64,000 bases of DNA from Comamonas phosphati (GCF_014637085.1 NZ_BMEU01000004.1:156652-220651); one strand, 5' to 3'. Shown: positions 34,852 through 43,903, numbered from the stretch's first letter. Translations and numbers: made by a program. Notes: generated from the sequence alone by a model not told the origin.

Positions 34852-36234
34852 ATGGCCTCCGCTCTGACCGAAAAACTCTCGCGCCTCGTCAAGGAGATGC
34901 GCGGCCAGGCCCGCATCACCGAATCCAACGTCCAGGACATGCTGCGCGAAGTGCGCATGGCCCTGCTCGAAGCCGACGTGGCCCTGCCCGTGGTGCGCGA
35001 CTTCATCGCGCGGGTCAAGGAAAAGGCGCTGGGCCAGGAGGTCATCAGCTCGCTGCAGCCGGGCCAGGTGCTGGTGTCCATCGTCAACAAGGAGCTCGCC
35101 GCCACCATGGGCGAGGGCGTGGCCGACATCAATCTCAACGCCCAGCCGCCGGCCGTGATCCTGATGGCGGGTCTGCAGGGCGCGGGCAAGACCACGACCA
35201 CGGCCAAGCTGGCCAAGCACCTGATCGAAAAGCGCAAGAAGAAGGTGCTCACGGTCTCGGGTGACGTGTACCGCCCCGCGGCCATCGAGCAGCTCAAGAC
35301 CGTGACGGCCCAGGCCGGCGCCGAGTGGTTCCCTTCCACGCCCGACCAGAAGCCCCACGACATCGCCGTGGCTGCGATCGATTACGCCAAAAAGCATTTC
35401 TTCGACGTGCTGCTGGTGGACACGGCCGGCCGTCTGGCCATCGATGAATTGCTGATGCAGGAAATCAAGGACCTGCACGCCACGCTCAAGCCCGTCGAAA
35501 CCCTGTTCGTGGTCGATGCCATGCAGGGCCAGGACGCGGTCAACACCGCCAAGGCTTTCAAGGAGGCGCTGCCGCTGACCGGCATCGTTTTAACCAAGCT
35601 CGACGGTGACTCGCGCGGCGGCGCGGCGCTGTCCGTGCGCCAGATCACGGGCGCGCCCATCAAGTTCGCGGGCGTCTCGGAAAAGATCGACGGCCTCGAA
35701 GTCTTCGACGCCAACCGCCACGCGCAGCGCGTGCTGGGCATGGGCGACATCGTGGCCCTGGTCGAGCAGGTCACCAAGGGCGTGGACATGGAAGCCGCGC
35801 AGAAGATGGCCGAGAAGCTCAAGAGCGGCGACGGCTTCGACCTCAACGACTTCCTGGCCCAGCTGCAGCAGATGAAGCAGATGGGCGGCCTGTCCACGCT
35901 GATGGACAAGCTGCCCGCCGAACTCGCGGGCAAGGCCGGTCAGGTGGACATGGACAAGGCCGAGCGCGAGATCAAGCGCAAGGAAGGCATCATCTGCTCC
36001 ATGACGTTCAAGGAGCGCAAGAACCCCGCCATCCTCAAGGCCACGCGCAAGAAGCGCATCGCCGACGGCGCCGGCGTCCAGGTGCAGGAAGTCAACCGCC
36101 TGCTCAAGGAGTTCGAGCAGATGCAGGGCATGATGAAGAAATTCAAAGGCGGCGGCCTGATGAAGATGATGAAGAAGATGGGCGGCATGAAGGGCATGAT
36201 GGGCGGCGGTGGCATGCCCAAGCTGCCGTTCTGA
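34852..36234 (+). CDS. ffh: Signal recognition particle protein Ffh
   Basis: Ffh is the GTPase of the signal recognition particle; it binds 4.5S RNA and signal sequences of nascent membrane proteins. The 460-residue protein has the helical N domain, the G domain with GLQGAGKTTTT (107-117), DTAGR and TKLDGDSRGGAAL, and the methionine-rich M domain ending MKGMMGGGGMPKLPF. Length is normal. A family D element lies in its upstream region and a family A repeat starts 5 bp after the stop. The ffs RNA gene is not recognised in the window. Confidence 0.98.
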   Translation: MASALTEKLSRLVKEMRGQARITESNVQDMLREVRMALLEADVALPVVRDFIARVKEKALGQEVISSLQPGQVLVSIVNKELAATMGEGVADINLNAQPPAVILMAGLQGAGKTTTTAKLAKHLIEKRKKKVLTVSGDVYRPAAIEQLKTVTAQAGAEWFPSTPDQKPHDIAVAAIDYAKKHFFDVLLVDTAGRLAIDELLMQEIKDLHATLKPVETLFVVDAMQGQDAVNTAKAFKEALPLTGIVLTKLDGDSRGGAALSVRQITGAPIKFAGVSEKIDGLEVFDANRHAQRVLGMGDIVALVEQVTKGVDMEAAQKMAEKLKSGDGFDLNDFLAQLQQMKQMGGLSTLMDKLPAELAGKAGQVDMDKAEREIKRKEGIICSMTFKERKNPAILKATRKKRIADGAGVQVQEVNRLLKEFEQMQGMMKKFKGGGLMKMMKKMGGMKGMMGGGGMPKLPF

Positions 36235-36238
36235 TCAA

Positions 36239-36342
36239 GCCCCCCTGAGCCGCTGGTGCGGCTTCCCCCTGAGGGGGACGACGCCTTCGCCGCGAGGCGG
36301 CTCTTGCTCGGCGTCTCTGGCATGGAGTGCGCCAGTTTCGTC
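36239..36342 (+). repeat. Dispersed repeat family A, copy 7 (downstream of ffh)
   Basis: The element starts 5 bp after the ffh stop: GCCCCCCTGAGCCGCTGGTG, TTCCCCCTGAGGGGGACGAC, CGGCTCTTGCTCGGCGTCTC, ending near GAGTGCGCCAGTTTCG. It is in sense orientation to ffh. Confidence 0.82.
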
Positions 36343-36507
36343 GCTCCGGTCTCTGTAAAAAGATGAGCTGCCGGCGCTTGATGTTTCATGAATTTGAGTG
36401 ATTTTGGCCGCTGAATCATGGAGTAGCAGTCGCCAGTAGCTCACTTTTTTGTAAAAACGGCCGCAAATACTGGAGCCAGGCGCCGGTTTCTGAGAACATT
36501 CACCATC

Positions 36508-37080
36508 ATGAAAGTACAAGCTTGGGCTTCCATGGGCGGCGCGGAGCAGCCTGCGGATGCGGGCCGCCGCAACTGCACTCTGATGCTGGCCGGCTCGCTG
36601 CTGGCGGTATTGGCCGGCTGCTCCTCCGCGCCCAGGAGCCGATCCGGGGCCGCCGCCCAGGGTGGCTCCGTCCGCCCGGTGGCTGCCCTCAACCTGGGCG
36701 AAGACCTGCGCGAGGCGCTGCTGGCGCGCACCATGCTGGTGGTCAACACGCCCTATACCTATGGCGGCAATTCACCCGAAGGCGGCTTCGACTGCAGCGG
36801 CCTGATCCAGTGGGCCGTGGGCGGCATCACCGAAGCGCGCCTGCCGCGCACCACCTCGCAGTGGGCGCAGGTCAGCAGCCCCGTCGACGGCCGCGATCTG
36901 CAGCGCGGCGACTTCGTGTTCTTCAACACCCTGGGCGGGCGCTATTCGCACATGGGCATTTTTGTCGGCAACGGCCAGTTCGTGCATGCGCCGTCCAGCG
37001 GCGGCACGGTGCAGCGCGTGCGCCTGGACAATGTCTATTTCGCCAAACGCTTCACCGAGGCGCGCAGCATATTTGCGTGA
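36508..37080 (+). CDS. NlpC/P60-family lipoprotein peptidase
   Basis: NlpC/P60 enzymes cleave gamma-D-glutamyl-diaminopimelate bonds in peptidoglycan stem peptides. The 190-residue product has a lipobox LAGC (35-38) after a hydrophobic stretch, so it is probably an outer-membrane lipoprotein. The catalytic domain has GGFDCSGLIQWA (C96), YSHMGIFVGNG and FVHAPSSGG with the histidines. The N-terminal region before the hydrophobic core is longer than usual, so an internal ATG such as that at residue 9 may be the true start. Neighbours do not suggest a specific substrate. Confidence 0.9.
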   Translation: MKVQAWASMGGAEQPADAGRRNCTLMLAGSLLAVLAGCSSAPRSRSGAAAQGGSVRPVAALNLGEDLREALLARTMLVVNTPYTYGGNSPEGGFDCSGLIQWAVGGITEARLPRTTSQWAQVSSPVDGRDLQRGDFVFFNTLGGRYSHMGIFVGNGQFVHAPSSGGTVQRVRLDNVYFAKRFTEARSIFA

Positions 37081-37171
37081 CACCCGAGGCCAGCCCCTGG
37101 CATGCCCGGCATGCCCGGCATGCCGGGGCCCGGTCACCATGGCCCCCTGCTTCGGTGCCGGCTGGCTACTT

Positions 37172-37714
37172 TCAGATCGCGAGCGCGCGGCGGTTCCAGG
37201 GCATCTTCATCAGCAGGCGCGCCAGCCCGCAAAAACCGGTCGCGCCGGCAAACACCAGCCCGCAGCCCACAAATCCCGGCAGCAGATAAAACCATGGCGA
37301 GACCACGGTGCCCAGCGCCGTGCCGGCCACCACCAGGGTGCCGGCGGCGAGCTGCACCTGGCGCTGCAGTTCCAGGGGGCGCGAGGCATCGCGCTGCACG
37401 GGCAGGCCGGCCTGCTTCCAGCCGTCCAGGCCGCCTTCAAGCACATAGGCGTCGGTGCCGGCGCAGGTGCTGGCGTTCAGGGCCTGGGCGTTGAGCCGGG
37501 TGCGCTGGCCCGAGCGGCAGTGGAAAATAATGCTCGTGCCTTGCGGCACCTGCTGCGCCAGCGAGTCAGCGTCCAGCCGGTCGATGGGAAGGTTGCGGGC
37601 CTGGGCGATGCGTTCGCGTGCGTATTCGTCGACCGGGCGGATGTCCACCAGCGTGGCCTTGCCTTGGTCCAGCAATGCCTTGGCGGCTTGGGGGGAGAGG
37701 GTCTTGAGTGACAT
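37172..37714 (-). CDS. Rhodanese domain fused to DUF2892 membrane domain
   Basis: The first 110 residues form a rhodanese domain with the catalytic loop IIFHCRSGQRT (C66), which carries a persulfide during sulfur transfer. The last 65 residues form a two-helix membrane domain ending FCGLARLLMKMPWNR, the DUF2892 signature, so the enzyme is likely held at the inner membrane. Total 180 residues. It lies 16 bp downstream of the ArsR-type regulator and beside a divergent metallo-hydrolase; together they look like a persulfide-handling unit. The rhodanese may accept or donate the sulfane sulfur that the hydrolase oxidises. Confidence 0.88.
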   Translation of the reverse strand: MSLKTLSPQAAKALLDQGKATLVDIRPVDEYARERIAQARNLPIDRLDADSLAQQVPQGTSIIFHCRSGQRTRLNAQALNASTCAGTDAYVLEGGLDGWKQAGLPVQRDASRPLELQRQVQLAAGTLVVAGTALGTVVSPWFYLLPGFVGCGLVFAGATGFCGLARLLMKMPWNRRALAI

Positions 37715-37730
37715 GATGGTGCGAGTTGAT

Positions 37731-38042
37731 TTAAGGGCAGAAGATGTCTTTGAGCGTGCCAATCAGCTTGGCCACGTTGGGATTGGCGATGCGGTAATGC
37801 AGGGTCTGGGCTTCGCGCCGGTAGCTCACCAGCCCCTCGTCGCGCATGCGGGCCAGGTGCTGGGACAGCGCGGACTGGCTCAGCGTGACCTGGTCCAGCA
37901 GCGCACCCACGGTCATTTCCTCGTGGGCGAGCAGCAGGCACAGCACCAGCAGCCGGTGCTCGTTGCCGACGGCGCGCAGCAGGGCGGCGGCCTGGGTCGC
38001 GCCTTCCTGCATGAATCTTTGCTGGGCTTCGTGGTTTGACAT
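37731..38042 (-). CDS. ArsR-family repressor, BigR/SqrR-like (thiol/persulfide sensor)
   Basis: The 103-residue protein is a winged-helix ArsR regulator (recognition helix around TLSQSALSQHLARMRDEGLVSYRREAQTL). It has only two cysteines, C35 and C102, 67 residues apart. BigR and SqrR repressors sense persulfide through a cysteine pair with almost the same spacing (about residues 41 and 107), so I infer a persulfide sensor and not a metal sensor. The ATG chosen is at 38042; the frame is open 16 codons further but then overlaps the operator-like repeats. It heads a short operon with the rhodanese gene. Confidence 0.82.
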   Translation of the reverse strand: MSNHEAQQRFMQEGATQAAALLRAVGNEHRLLVLCLLLAHEEMTVGALLDQVTLSQSALSQHLARMRDEGLVSYRREAQTLHYRIANPNVAKLIGTLKDIFCP

Positions 38043-38049
38043 ATTTAAT

Positions 38050-38078
38050 TTAGATATTTCTAATTTAGTGTATTCTAA
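38050..38078. promoter_or_regulatory. Tandem BigR/SqrR-like operator half-palindromes
   Basis: TTAGATATTTCTAA (38050-38063) and TTAGTGTATTCTAA (38065-38078) are two AT-rich imperfect palindromes 15 bp apart. They lie in the divergent gap just upstream of the arsR-type start and about 34 bp before the hydrolase start. TTAGA...TCTAA cores are like those bound by BigR-type repressors. They stand out in an otherwise GC-rich region. Confidence 0.65.
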
Positions 38079-38111
38079 ATAAACAGACAAATCCCTTCAA
38101 GCGTCGTTGCC

Positions 38112-39014
38112 ATGAACCATCCGACTCCCGCGCCTTCAGCGCCGCACATCCAGGCCTTCTTCGATAAGGCCACGTTCACGGTCACCTATCTGGTGTCCGA
38201 TCCGGGCAGCGCCGAGGCCGCCGTCATCGATCCCGTGCTGGACTACGACCACCGCAGCGGCCGGGTGTCCACCGCAGCGGCGGACCGCGTGCTGCAGGCC
38301 GTTGCCGAGCAGGGCCTGGCGCTGCGCTGGATTCTCGAGACCCATGCCCATGCCGACCACCTGAGCGCCGCCCCGTATCTCAAGGCGCGCACGGGCGCGC
38401 AGGTGGCCATTGGCGAACATATCCGCGAGGTGCAGGCTATTTTCGGACCCGTGTTCCGCGCGCAGGATGTCGTGGGTGACGGCAGCGAGTTCGACCGGCT
38501 GCTGCGCGACGGCGAGGTGCTGGCGCTGGGCGCGCTCAAGGTGGAGGTGCTGCACACGCCCGGCCATACGCCGGCCTGTGTGTCCTATAAGGTAGACGAT
38601 GCCGTGTTTGTGGGCGATACGCTGTTCATGCCCGACTACGGCACGGCGCGGGCCGACTTTCCGGGCGGCAGCGCACGCCAGCTCTACCGTTCCATCCGGC
38701 GCCTGCTGGCGCTGCCGCCCCAGGCGCGGCTATTCCTGTGCCACGACTACCTGGCGCCGGGGCGCGAGGACTATGCCTGGGAAACCACGGTGGCCGAGCA
38801 GCGCACACGCAATGTGCACGTGCACGATGGCGTGGACGAGCAGGCCTTTGTCGCGCTGCGCGAAAAGCGCGACGCCACGCTGGCGGCGCCCGCGCTGCTG
38901 CTGCCGTCCGTGCAGGTCAATATGCGCGCGGGACGGCTGCCGCCGGCCGAGGCCAACGGCGTGTCCTATCTGAGGATTCCGGTGCAACTACCGGAAGGCA
39001 TGAAGCAGATATAG
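38112..39014 (+). CDS. ETHE1/BLH-like metallo-beta-lactamase-fold persulfide dioxygenase
   Basis: The 300-residue protein starts IQAFFDKATFTVTYLVSDPGS and has the metal motif THAHADHLS, GHTPACVSY, VGDTLFMPDYGTARADFPGG and FLCHDY, the set seen in iron-dependent sulfur dioxygenases that oxidise glutathione persulfide to sulfite. It is divergent from the ArsR-type regulator across the tandem operators. The neighbouring rhodanese and cysteine-pair regulator support a role in sulfide/persulfide detoxification. General glyoxalase II-type hydrolase is the alternative, but the DYGTARADFPGG segment favours the dioxygenase group. Confidence 0.85.
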   Translation: MNHPTPAPSAPHIQAFFDKATFTVTYLVSDPGSAEAAVIDPVLDYDHRSGRVSTAAADRVLQAVAEQGLALRWILETHAHADHLSAAPYLKARTGAQVAIGEHIREVQAIFGPVFRAQDVVGDGSEFDRLLRDGEVLALGALKVEVLHTPGHTPACVSYKVDDAVFVGDTLFMPDYGTARADFPGGSARQLYRSIRRLLALPPQARLFLCHDYLAPGREDYAWETTVAEQRTRNVHVHDGVDEQAFVALREKRDATLAAPALLLPSVQVNMRAGRLPPAEANGVSYLRIPVQLPEGMKQI

Positions 39015-39036
39015 CAAGCGGCCGCCAGCGGATGCT

Positions 39037-40374
39037 TCAGCCCTGGGTCACGACTTCGCCGCGCAGCGTATAGGCCTTGGCTTCGGTGATCTTCACGTCG
39101 ATGAGCTGGCCGATCAGGCGCGCCTGTTTCCCGTGCGCGGGGAAGTTGACCACGCGGTTGCACTCGGTGCGGCCCATGAGCTCGCTGCCGTCGCGCTTGC
39201 TCACGCCTTCGACCAGCAGGCGCTGCACCGTGCCCACGCGCTCTTCGCTGATCTCCTTGATGTTGTGGTTGATCACGGCCTGCAGCTCCTGCAGGCGGCG
39301 CAGCTTGACCTCGTGCGGCGTGTCGTCGGGCAGGTTGGCCGCGGGCGTGCCGGGGCGCGGGCTGAAGATGAAGCTGAAGCTGTTGTCGAAGCGCACGTCT
39401 GCAATGAGCTTCATCATCTTCTGGAAATCCTCCTCGGTCTCGCCGGGGAAGCCCACGATGAAGTCGCTGCTCATGGCGAGATCGGGGCGGATGGCGCGCA
39501 GCTTGCGGATGGTGCTCTTGTACTCCATGGCCGTGTAGCCGCGCTTCATGGCCATGAGGATCTTGTCCGAGCCGTGCTGCACGGGCAGGTGCAGGTGGCT
39601 GACCAGCTTGGGGAGCTTGGCGTAGGCCTCGATCAGGCGCGGCGTGAACTCGTTGGGGTGGCTGGTGGTGTAGCGGATGCGCTCGATGCCGGGGATCTCG
39701 GACACGTATTCGAGCAGCAGGGCGAAGTCGGCGATTTCGGCCGTGTCGCCCATCTTGCCCAGGTAGGCGTTCACGTTCTGGCCCAGCAGCGTGACTTCCT
39801 TCACGCCCTGGTCGGCCAGGCCGGCGACCTCGACCAGCACGTCCTCGAACGGACGGCTGACTTCCTCGCCGCGCGTATAGGGCACGACGCAGTAGCTGCA
39901 GTACTTGGAGCAGCCTTCCATGATGGACACGAAAGCGCTCGCGCCTTCCACGCGCGCGGGCGGCAGGTGGTCGAACTTCTCGATCTCGGGAAAGCTGATG
40001 TCCACCTGCGGCCTGGCCTTGGCGGCGCGGGCGTTGAGCAGATCGGGCAGGCGGTGCAGGGTCTGCGGGCCGAAGACCACGTCCACATAGGGCGCGCGCT
40101 TGATGATCTCCTCGCCCTCCTGGCTGGCCACGCAGCCGCCCACGCCGATGAGCACGCCTTTTTCCTTGAGGTGCTTGAAGCGGCCGAGGTCGGAAAACAC
40201 TTTCTCCTGCGCCTTCTCGCGCACCGAGCAGGTGTTGAACAGGATCAGGTCGGCCTGCTCGGGGTCGTCGGTGGATTCATAGCCCTGGGCGGCGCCCAGC
40301 ACGTCGGCCATCTTGTCCGAGTCGTACTCGTTCATCTGGCAGCCAAAGGTTTTGATGAAGACTTTCTTGCTCAT
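39037..40374 (-). CDS. miaB: tRNA-2-methylthio-N6-dimethylallyladenosine synthase MiaB
   Basis: MiaB is a radical-SAM methylthiotransferase that modifies A37 of tRNAs reading UNN codons. The 445-residue protein starts [22 protein letters not shown]. It has the N-terminal cluster cysteines (C12, and those in NTCSVR and VGGCVA), the radical SAM cluster CSKYCSYC, and a C-terminal TRAM domain ([23 protein letters not shown]). Length is normal. It is convergent with the persulfide dioxygenase gene. The start at 40374 is preferred over 40383. Confidence 0.97.
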   Translation of the reverse strand: MSKKVFIKTFGCQMNEYDSDKMADVLGAAQGYESTDDPEQADLILFNTCSVREKAQEKVFSDLGRFKHLKEKGVLIGVGGCVASQEGEEIIKRAPYVDVVFGPQTLHRLPDLLNARAAKARPQVDISFPEIEKFDHLPPARVEGASAFVSIMEGCSKYCSYCVVPYTRGEEVSRPFEDVLVEVAGLADQGVKEVTLLGQNVNAYLGKMGDTAEIADFALLLEYVSEIPGIERIRYTTSHPNEFTPRLIEAYAKLPKLVSHLHLPVQHGSDKILMAMKRGYTAMEYKSTIRKLRAIRPDLAMSSDFIVGFPGETEEDFQKMMKLIADVRFDNSFSFIFSPRPGTPAANLPDDTPHEVKLRRLQELQAVINHNIKEISEERVGTVQRLLVEGVSKRDGSELMGRTECNRVVNFPAHGKQARLIGQLIDVKITEAKAYTLRGEVVTQG

Positions 40375-40568
40375 GGGGAACACTCGTTCGGTGACGGGCC
40401 TGCCGCGGCGGCAGACTCAAAAGCCATAGCTGCTTGTGCATGCATGGCCTTGGTTTTATGAATGAATAGCAGTCAAATGCTTGCTGAAAAAGCGCAAGCA
40501 GCTTCTGAATGAATAGCGAAATCTGCCGCGTCGGCAAATGCCGGCAGGCGCCGGCCGTCCCCGGGGAA

Positions 40569-40973
40569 TCAGGAGCCGAACAGGCTGCGCAGCAGGCCGG
40601 GCCTGACGGGCTTGTATTTCTCGACTTCGGCGGGCGTCAGAATCCAGGCCGTGTGCAGCCATTGGGTCTGAGGCTCGATCACATAGCCCACGGCCAGCTT
40701 CTGGCCCTGGTAGTTGCTGGTGAAGACCAGCGTGCGCTCGGGGCTGAACAGGCGAAAGCCCGGCGTGGTGCGGATGGCCGCGCCGTTGAGCGTGACTTCG
40801 GGGAAGTTGCTGACCAGCAGTTCGCCGAACTGGGCTTCGGGCGGAAAGTTGCGCGTCTCGGCCGACGGCAGGCCTTGCGCCATGGCAGTACCTGCGGCAG
40901 CGGCCGTGGCGGCCAGCAGGGCGGCGGCGCACAGGCGGCGGCCTGCAGAGAATGGGGTTCGGCAGCGGTTCAT
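40569..40973 (-). CDS. Secreted hypothetical protein (134 aa)
   Basis: The product has an N-terminal signal peptide (RRLCAAALLAATAAAAGTAMAQG, cleavage likely after AMA at about 32). The mature part of about 100 residues is rich in beta-like segments (AQFGELLVSNFPEVTLNGAAI, RTLVFTSNYQGQKLAVGYVIE) and contains no cysteines. I recognise no enzyme family. It is a plausible periplasmic or outer-membrane-associated protein; fdhD lies upstream on the same strand. Confidence 0.7.
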   Translation of the reverse strand: MNRCRTPFSAGRRLCAAALLAATAAAAGTAMAQGLPSAETRNFPPEAQFGELLVSNFPEVTLNGAAIRTTPGFRLFSPERTLVFTSNYQGQKLAVGYVIEPQTQWLHTAWILTPAEVEKYKPVRPGLLRSLFGS

Positions 40974-41043
40974 GGTGTATATCCAGAGGCTGGTGATGGG
41001 AAAGCTGCGATTTTACGGGCCCGGCCGTGGCGCAGGGCGGCAC

Positions 41044-41910
41044 TCAGGCATTGCGGCCCGGCGCGTAGAGCACGGCCCTGGGGCTGCGGCACAGGCCCCA
41101 GAAGCGCAGGCCCGTGAGTTCGGCCATGCGCACGCCCATGGCCGTGGGCGCCGAAATCGTGGCCAGGGCCGCGATGCCGACCTTGGCGCATTTGCGCACC
41201 AGCTCGTGGCTGCCGCGGCTGGACAGCAGCACAAAGCCGGGTTCGGCCAGGCGCCCGGTGCGTGCCAGCCGGCCCACGAGCTTGTCCAGCGCGTTGTGGC
41301 GGCCCACGTCTTCGAGCACGTCGGTGATCTCGCCCGACAGCGTGGCCCAGCCCGCGGCGTGGATGGCGCCGGCCTCGGCATTGAGGATCTGGCGCGGCGG
41401 CAGCGCCTCCATGGCCTTGAGCACGGTGGCCGCATCGACCTGTGTCAGCCAGCCGTGGGCGGGCAGCGGATCGAAGGACAGGTCCAGCGCCGCGAAGCTT
41501 TCCACGCCGCAGACGCCGCAGCCCGTGCGCCCCGTCATGCTGCGGCGCCGGTCCTTGAGGCGCGCAAAGCAGCGCGAGGCGACTTCGAGCTGAACCTCCA
41601 GCCCGTCCAGGCCCTCGGGCAGGCCGGCGGCGGCGGCCGCCACGGGCGCGACCTCGATGCCGTAGCAGTCGGCCGGCCGGTCGATGATGCCCTCGGTCAG
41701 CGCAAAGCCCAGCGCGAAGTCGGCCGCGTCGGTGGGCGAGCCCATCATCACCGCATGCGAGATGCCGTTGAAGACCAGCGCGATCGGCACCTCGCTGGCC
41801 AGCGTGCGCTCCTGCGCCAGCACCTGGCCGGCGTTGTGGAACTCCACGGCATGGCGCTGCAGGGGCTGCAGGGCTTTGGCGTTGGGCAGGGGGCAGGTCG
41901 GCGTGCTCAT
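41044..41910 (-). CDS. fdhD: Formate dehydrogenase accessory sulfurtransferase FdhD
   Basis: FdhD transfers sulfur from IscS to the molybdenum cofactor of formate dehydrogenases, which is needed for their activity. The 288-residue protein has the conserved cysteine motif GRTGCGVCGVES, plus AIHAAGWA, DVGRHNALDKLVG and SSRGSHELV. No formate dehydrogenase gene is in view, but the molybdate uptake genes modABC lie directly upstream on the same strand, which makes functional sense. The start at 41910 (MSTPTCPLP) is chosen; the open frame upstream runs into family A repeat sequence. Confidence 0.94.
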   Translation of the reverse strand: MSTPTCPLPNAKALQPLQRHAVEFHNAGQVLAQERTLASEVPIALVFNGISHAVMMGSPTDAADFALGFALTEGIIDRPADCYGIEVAPVAAAAAGLPEGLDGLEVQLEVASRCFARLKDRRRSMTGRTGCGVCGVESFAALDLSFDPLPAHGWLTQVDAATVLKAMEALPPRQILNAEAGAIHAAGWATLSGEITDVLEDVGRHNALDKLVGRLARTGRLAEPGFVLLSSRGSHELVRKCAKVGIAALATISAPTAMGVRMAELTGLRFWGLCRSPRAVLYAPGRNA

Positions 41911-41955
41911 GGGTTGATGATAGTGATCTGTTCGTCCTCCAGAGGTCAGGCTCCG

Positions 41956-42060
41956 CCGAAAACTGGCGCACACCAAGCCAGAGACGGCCAGCAAGGGCCG
42001 CCCCGCAGCAAAGGCCCTCGTCCCCCTTCCAGGGGGAAGCCGCACCGCGGCTCAGGGGGG
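41956..42060 (-). repeat. Dispersed repeat family A, copy 8 (downstream of modC)
   Basis: The minus-strand element starts at the base following the modC stop (CCCCCCTGAGCCGCGGTGC), with CCCCCTGGAAGGGGGACGAG and GGGGCGGCCCTTGCTGGCC, and ends near GTGCGCCAGTTTTCG. It is in sense orientation to modC and fills the modC-fdhD gap. Confidence 0.82.
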
Positions 42061-43140
42061 TCAATCAAGCAGCGCCATGCCCTTGATCTGCGCGAACAAC
42101 TGCATGCCGGCCCGCAGTTGCAAGGCACGGGCCGAGTGCTGCGTGATGCGCGCCAGCAGCCGCGTGCGGCCGGCCTGCAGCGAAACCATGGCCTGGCCCG
42201 GTCCGTCCTCGCGCAGGTCCAGCACCTGCACCGGCAGGATGTTGAGAATGCTGCTGCCTTCGGGGCGGCTCAGGCTCAGGCTCACGTCGCGCGCCTGCAC
42301 GCGCAGCTGCACCTGGGTGCCCACGGGGCGCGGCTGGTGCATGACCAGCAGCAGCCGGCCGCCGTCGAACTCCAGCGTGCTCAGGCAGTCGCTCGCGTCA
42401 TGCGCTTGCACGCGGGCCTGGACCACGGCCGCGGCCAGGTCGCCCCGGGCCAGCGGCAGGTCCAGGCTGGACAGCAGCTCGGTCACCGGCCCCTGGGCCA
42501 CCACCTGGCCCGCACGCAGCAGCACCATGTGCTGGGCCAGGCGAGCGACTTCATCCATGGAGTGGCTCACATAGACGATGGGAATCAGCAGGCTGCGCTG
42601 CAACTGCTCCAGATAGGGCAGGACCTCGGATTTGCGCTGGGCGTCCAGCGCGGCCAGCGGCTCGTCCATCAGCAGTACTTCGGGGCTGGTGGCCAGGGCT
42701 CGCGCAATGGCCACGCGCTGGCGCTCGCCGCCCGACAGCGTGGCCGGCATGCGCTCCAGCAGATGGCCTATGCCCAGCAGCTCCACGGCGCGCTCGTGCG
42801 AGATCCTGCGGCGCTCGGCAGGCGCGCGCTGCAGGCCGTAGGCGATGTTCTTGCGCACCGACAGATGGGCGAACAGGCTGGCTTCCTGGAACACATAGCC
42901 CAGCGCGCGGCGGTGCGTGGGCAGCCACTGCTTTTGCGCGTCGTCCTGCCAGACATTCCGGTTGACGACCACGCGGCCCCGGGCGCGCTCCAGGCCGGCC
43001 AGGCTGCGCAGGCAGGTGGTCTTGCCGCAGCCCGAGGGGCCGAACAGTGCGGTCACGCCGCGGCCGGGCAGTTGCAGATCAACATCGAGAGAGAAATCGG
43101 CGCGTGCCAGCTGAAGGCGAGCTTGGATAAAGCTGTTCAT
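42061..43140 (-). CDS. modC: Molybdate ABC transporter ATP-binding protein
   Basis: ModC drives molybdate import through ModB. The 359-residue protein has Walker A GPSGCGKTT (34-42), the signature LSGGERQRVAIARAL, Walker B VLLMDEPLAALD and a C-terminal TOBE/mop domain (VQARDVSLSLSRPEGSSILNILP). Length matches ModC with one TOBE domain. The start at 43140 (MNSFIQ) is preferred because sequence upstream belongs to the family B repeat. modB lies upstream after a 94-bp gap that holds family B copy 2. Confidence 0.95.
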   Translation of the reverse strand: MNSFIQARLQLARADFSLDVDLQLPGRGVTALFGPSGCGKTTCLRSLAGLERARGRVVVNRNVWQDDAQKQWLPTHRRALGYVFQEASLFAHLSVRKNIAYGLQRAPAERRRISHERAVELLGIGHLLERMPATLSGGERQRVAIARALATSPEVLLMDEPLAALDAQRKSEVLPYLEQLQRSLLIPIVYVSHSMDEVARLAQHMVLLRAGQVVAQGPVTELLSSLDLPLARGDLAAAVVQARVQAHDASDCLSTLEFDGGRLLLVMHQPRPVGTQVQLRVQARDVSLSLSRPEGSSILNILPVQVLDLREDGPGQAMVSLQAGRTRLLARITQHSARALQLRAGMQLFAQIKGMALLD

Positions 43141-43147
43141 GCGCGAC

Positions 43148-43232
43148 GCTCCTTTTTGCCGCCGGGCCGCCCCAAGGCAAAAAGCTGCCCCCTTGGGGGG
43201 CAGCGGCCACACGTCAGTAGAGCAAGCGTGGG
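43148..43232 (-). repeat. Dispersed repeat family B, copy 2 (between modB and modC)
   Basis: On the minus strand: CCCCCACGCTTGCTCTACTG, GTGTGGCCGCTG, hairpin GCTGCCCCC/GGGGGCAGC followed by TTTTTGCC, then TTGGGGCGGCCCGGCGGC. It starts right after the modB stop, in sense orientation. The hairpin plus T-run has the form of an intrinsic terminator inside the operon. Confidence 0.82.
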
Positions 43233-43234
43233 GG

Positions 43235-43903
43235 TCATTTTTTGGGTTGCAGCCAGTTCAAGGTGAGAAGAATGAAGAAGGAGAACACCACCATCCCCGC
43301 GGCCAGCCAATGGGCCTGGCCGTATTCCATGGCTTCCACATGGTCGTAGATCTGCACCGAGACCACGCGCGTGACGCCGGGGATGTTGCCGCCCAGCATG
43401 AGCACCACGCCGAATTCGCCCACGGTGTGCGCAAAGGTCAGCACGGCGGCCGTGATGAAGCCGGGCCGGGCCAGCGGCAGGGCCACGCTGAAGAAGCGGT
43501 CCAGCGGGCCGGCGCCCAGGCTGGCCGCGGCTTCCAGCGGGCGCGGGCCCAGGGCCTCGAAGGCGCGCTGCAGCGGCTGCACGGTAAACGGCATGGAATA
43601 AATCATCGAGCCCACGACCAGGCCCGCAAACGTGAAGGGCAGGCGGCCCAGGCCCAGCGCCTGCGTGAACTGGCCTATGGGGCCGTTGGGGCCCATGGTG
43701 ACCAGCAGGTAAAAGCCGATCACCGTGGGCGGCAGCACCAGCGGCAGCGCGACCACGGCGCCGATCGGGCCGGCCCAGCGCGATCGCGTGTGCGCCAGCC
43801 ACCAGGCCAGCGGCGTGCACAGCAGCATCAGCAGCAGCGTGGTCACGCCCGCGAGCTGGAGCGTGAGCCGGATGGCGGCGAAATCTTCGGCGGTCAGTGG
43901 CAT
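43235..43903 (-). CDS. modB: Molybdate ABC transporter permease
   Basis: ModB is the inner-membrane channel of the molybdate transporter. The 222-residue protein has about five membrane segments and the ABC-permease EAA loop (AFEALGPRPLEAAASLGAGPLDRFFSVALPLARPG). Length is typical. The start at 43903 (MPLTAEDFAAIRL) is preferred; the frame upstream runs through a family D element. It lies between modA and modC on the minus strand. Confidence 0.95.
   Translation of the reverse strand: MPLTAEDFAAIRLTLQLAGVTTLLLMLLCTPLAWWLAHTRSRWAGPIGAVVALPLVLPPTVIGFYLLVTMGPNGPIGQFTQALGLGRLPFTFAGLVVGSMIYSMPFTVQPLQRAFEALGPRPLEAAASLGAGPLDRFFSVALPLARPGFITAAVLTFAHTVGEFGVVLMLGGNIPGVTRVVSVQIYDHVEAMEYGQAHWLAAGMVVFSFFILLTLNWLQPKK

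Noticed and set aside
37099-37130. Short GGCATGCCC direct repeats after the NlpC/P60 gene
   Set aside because: About three units only; they may form part of a weak terminator and do not support calling a repeat family.
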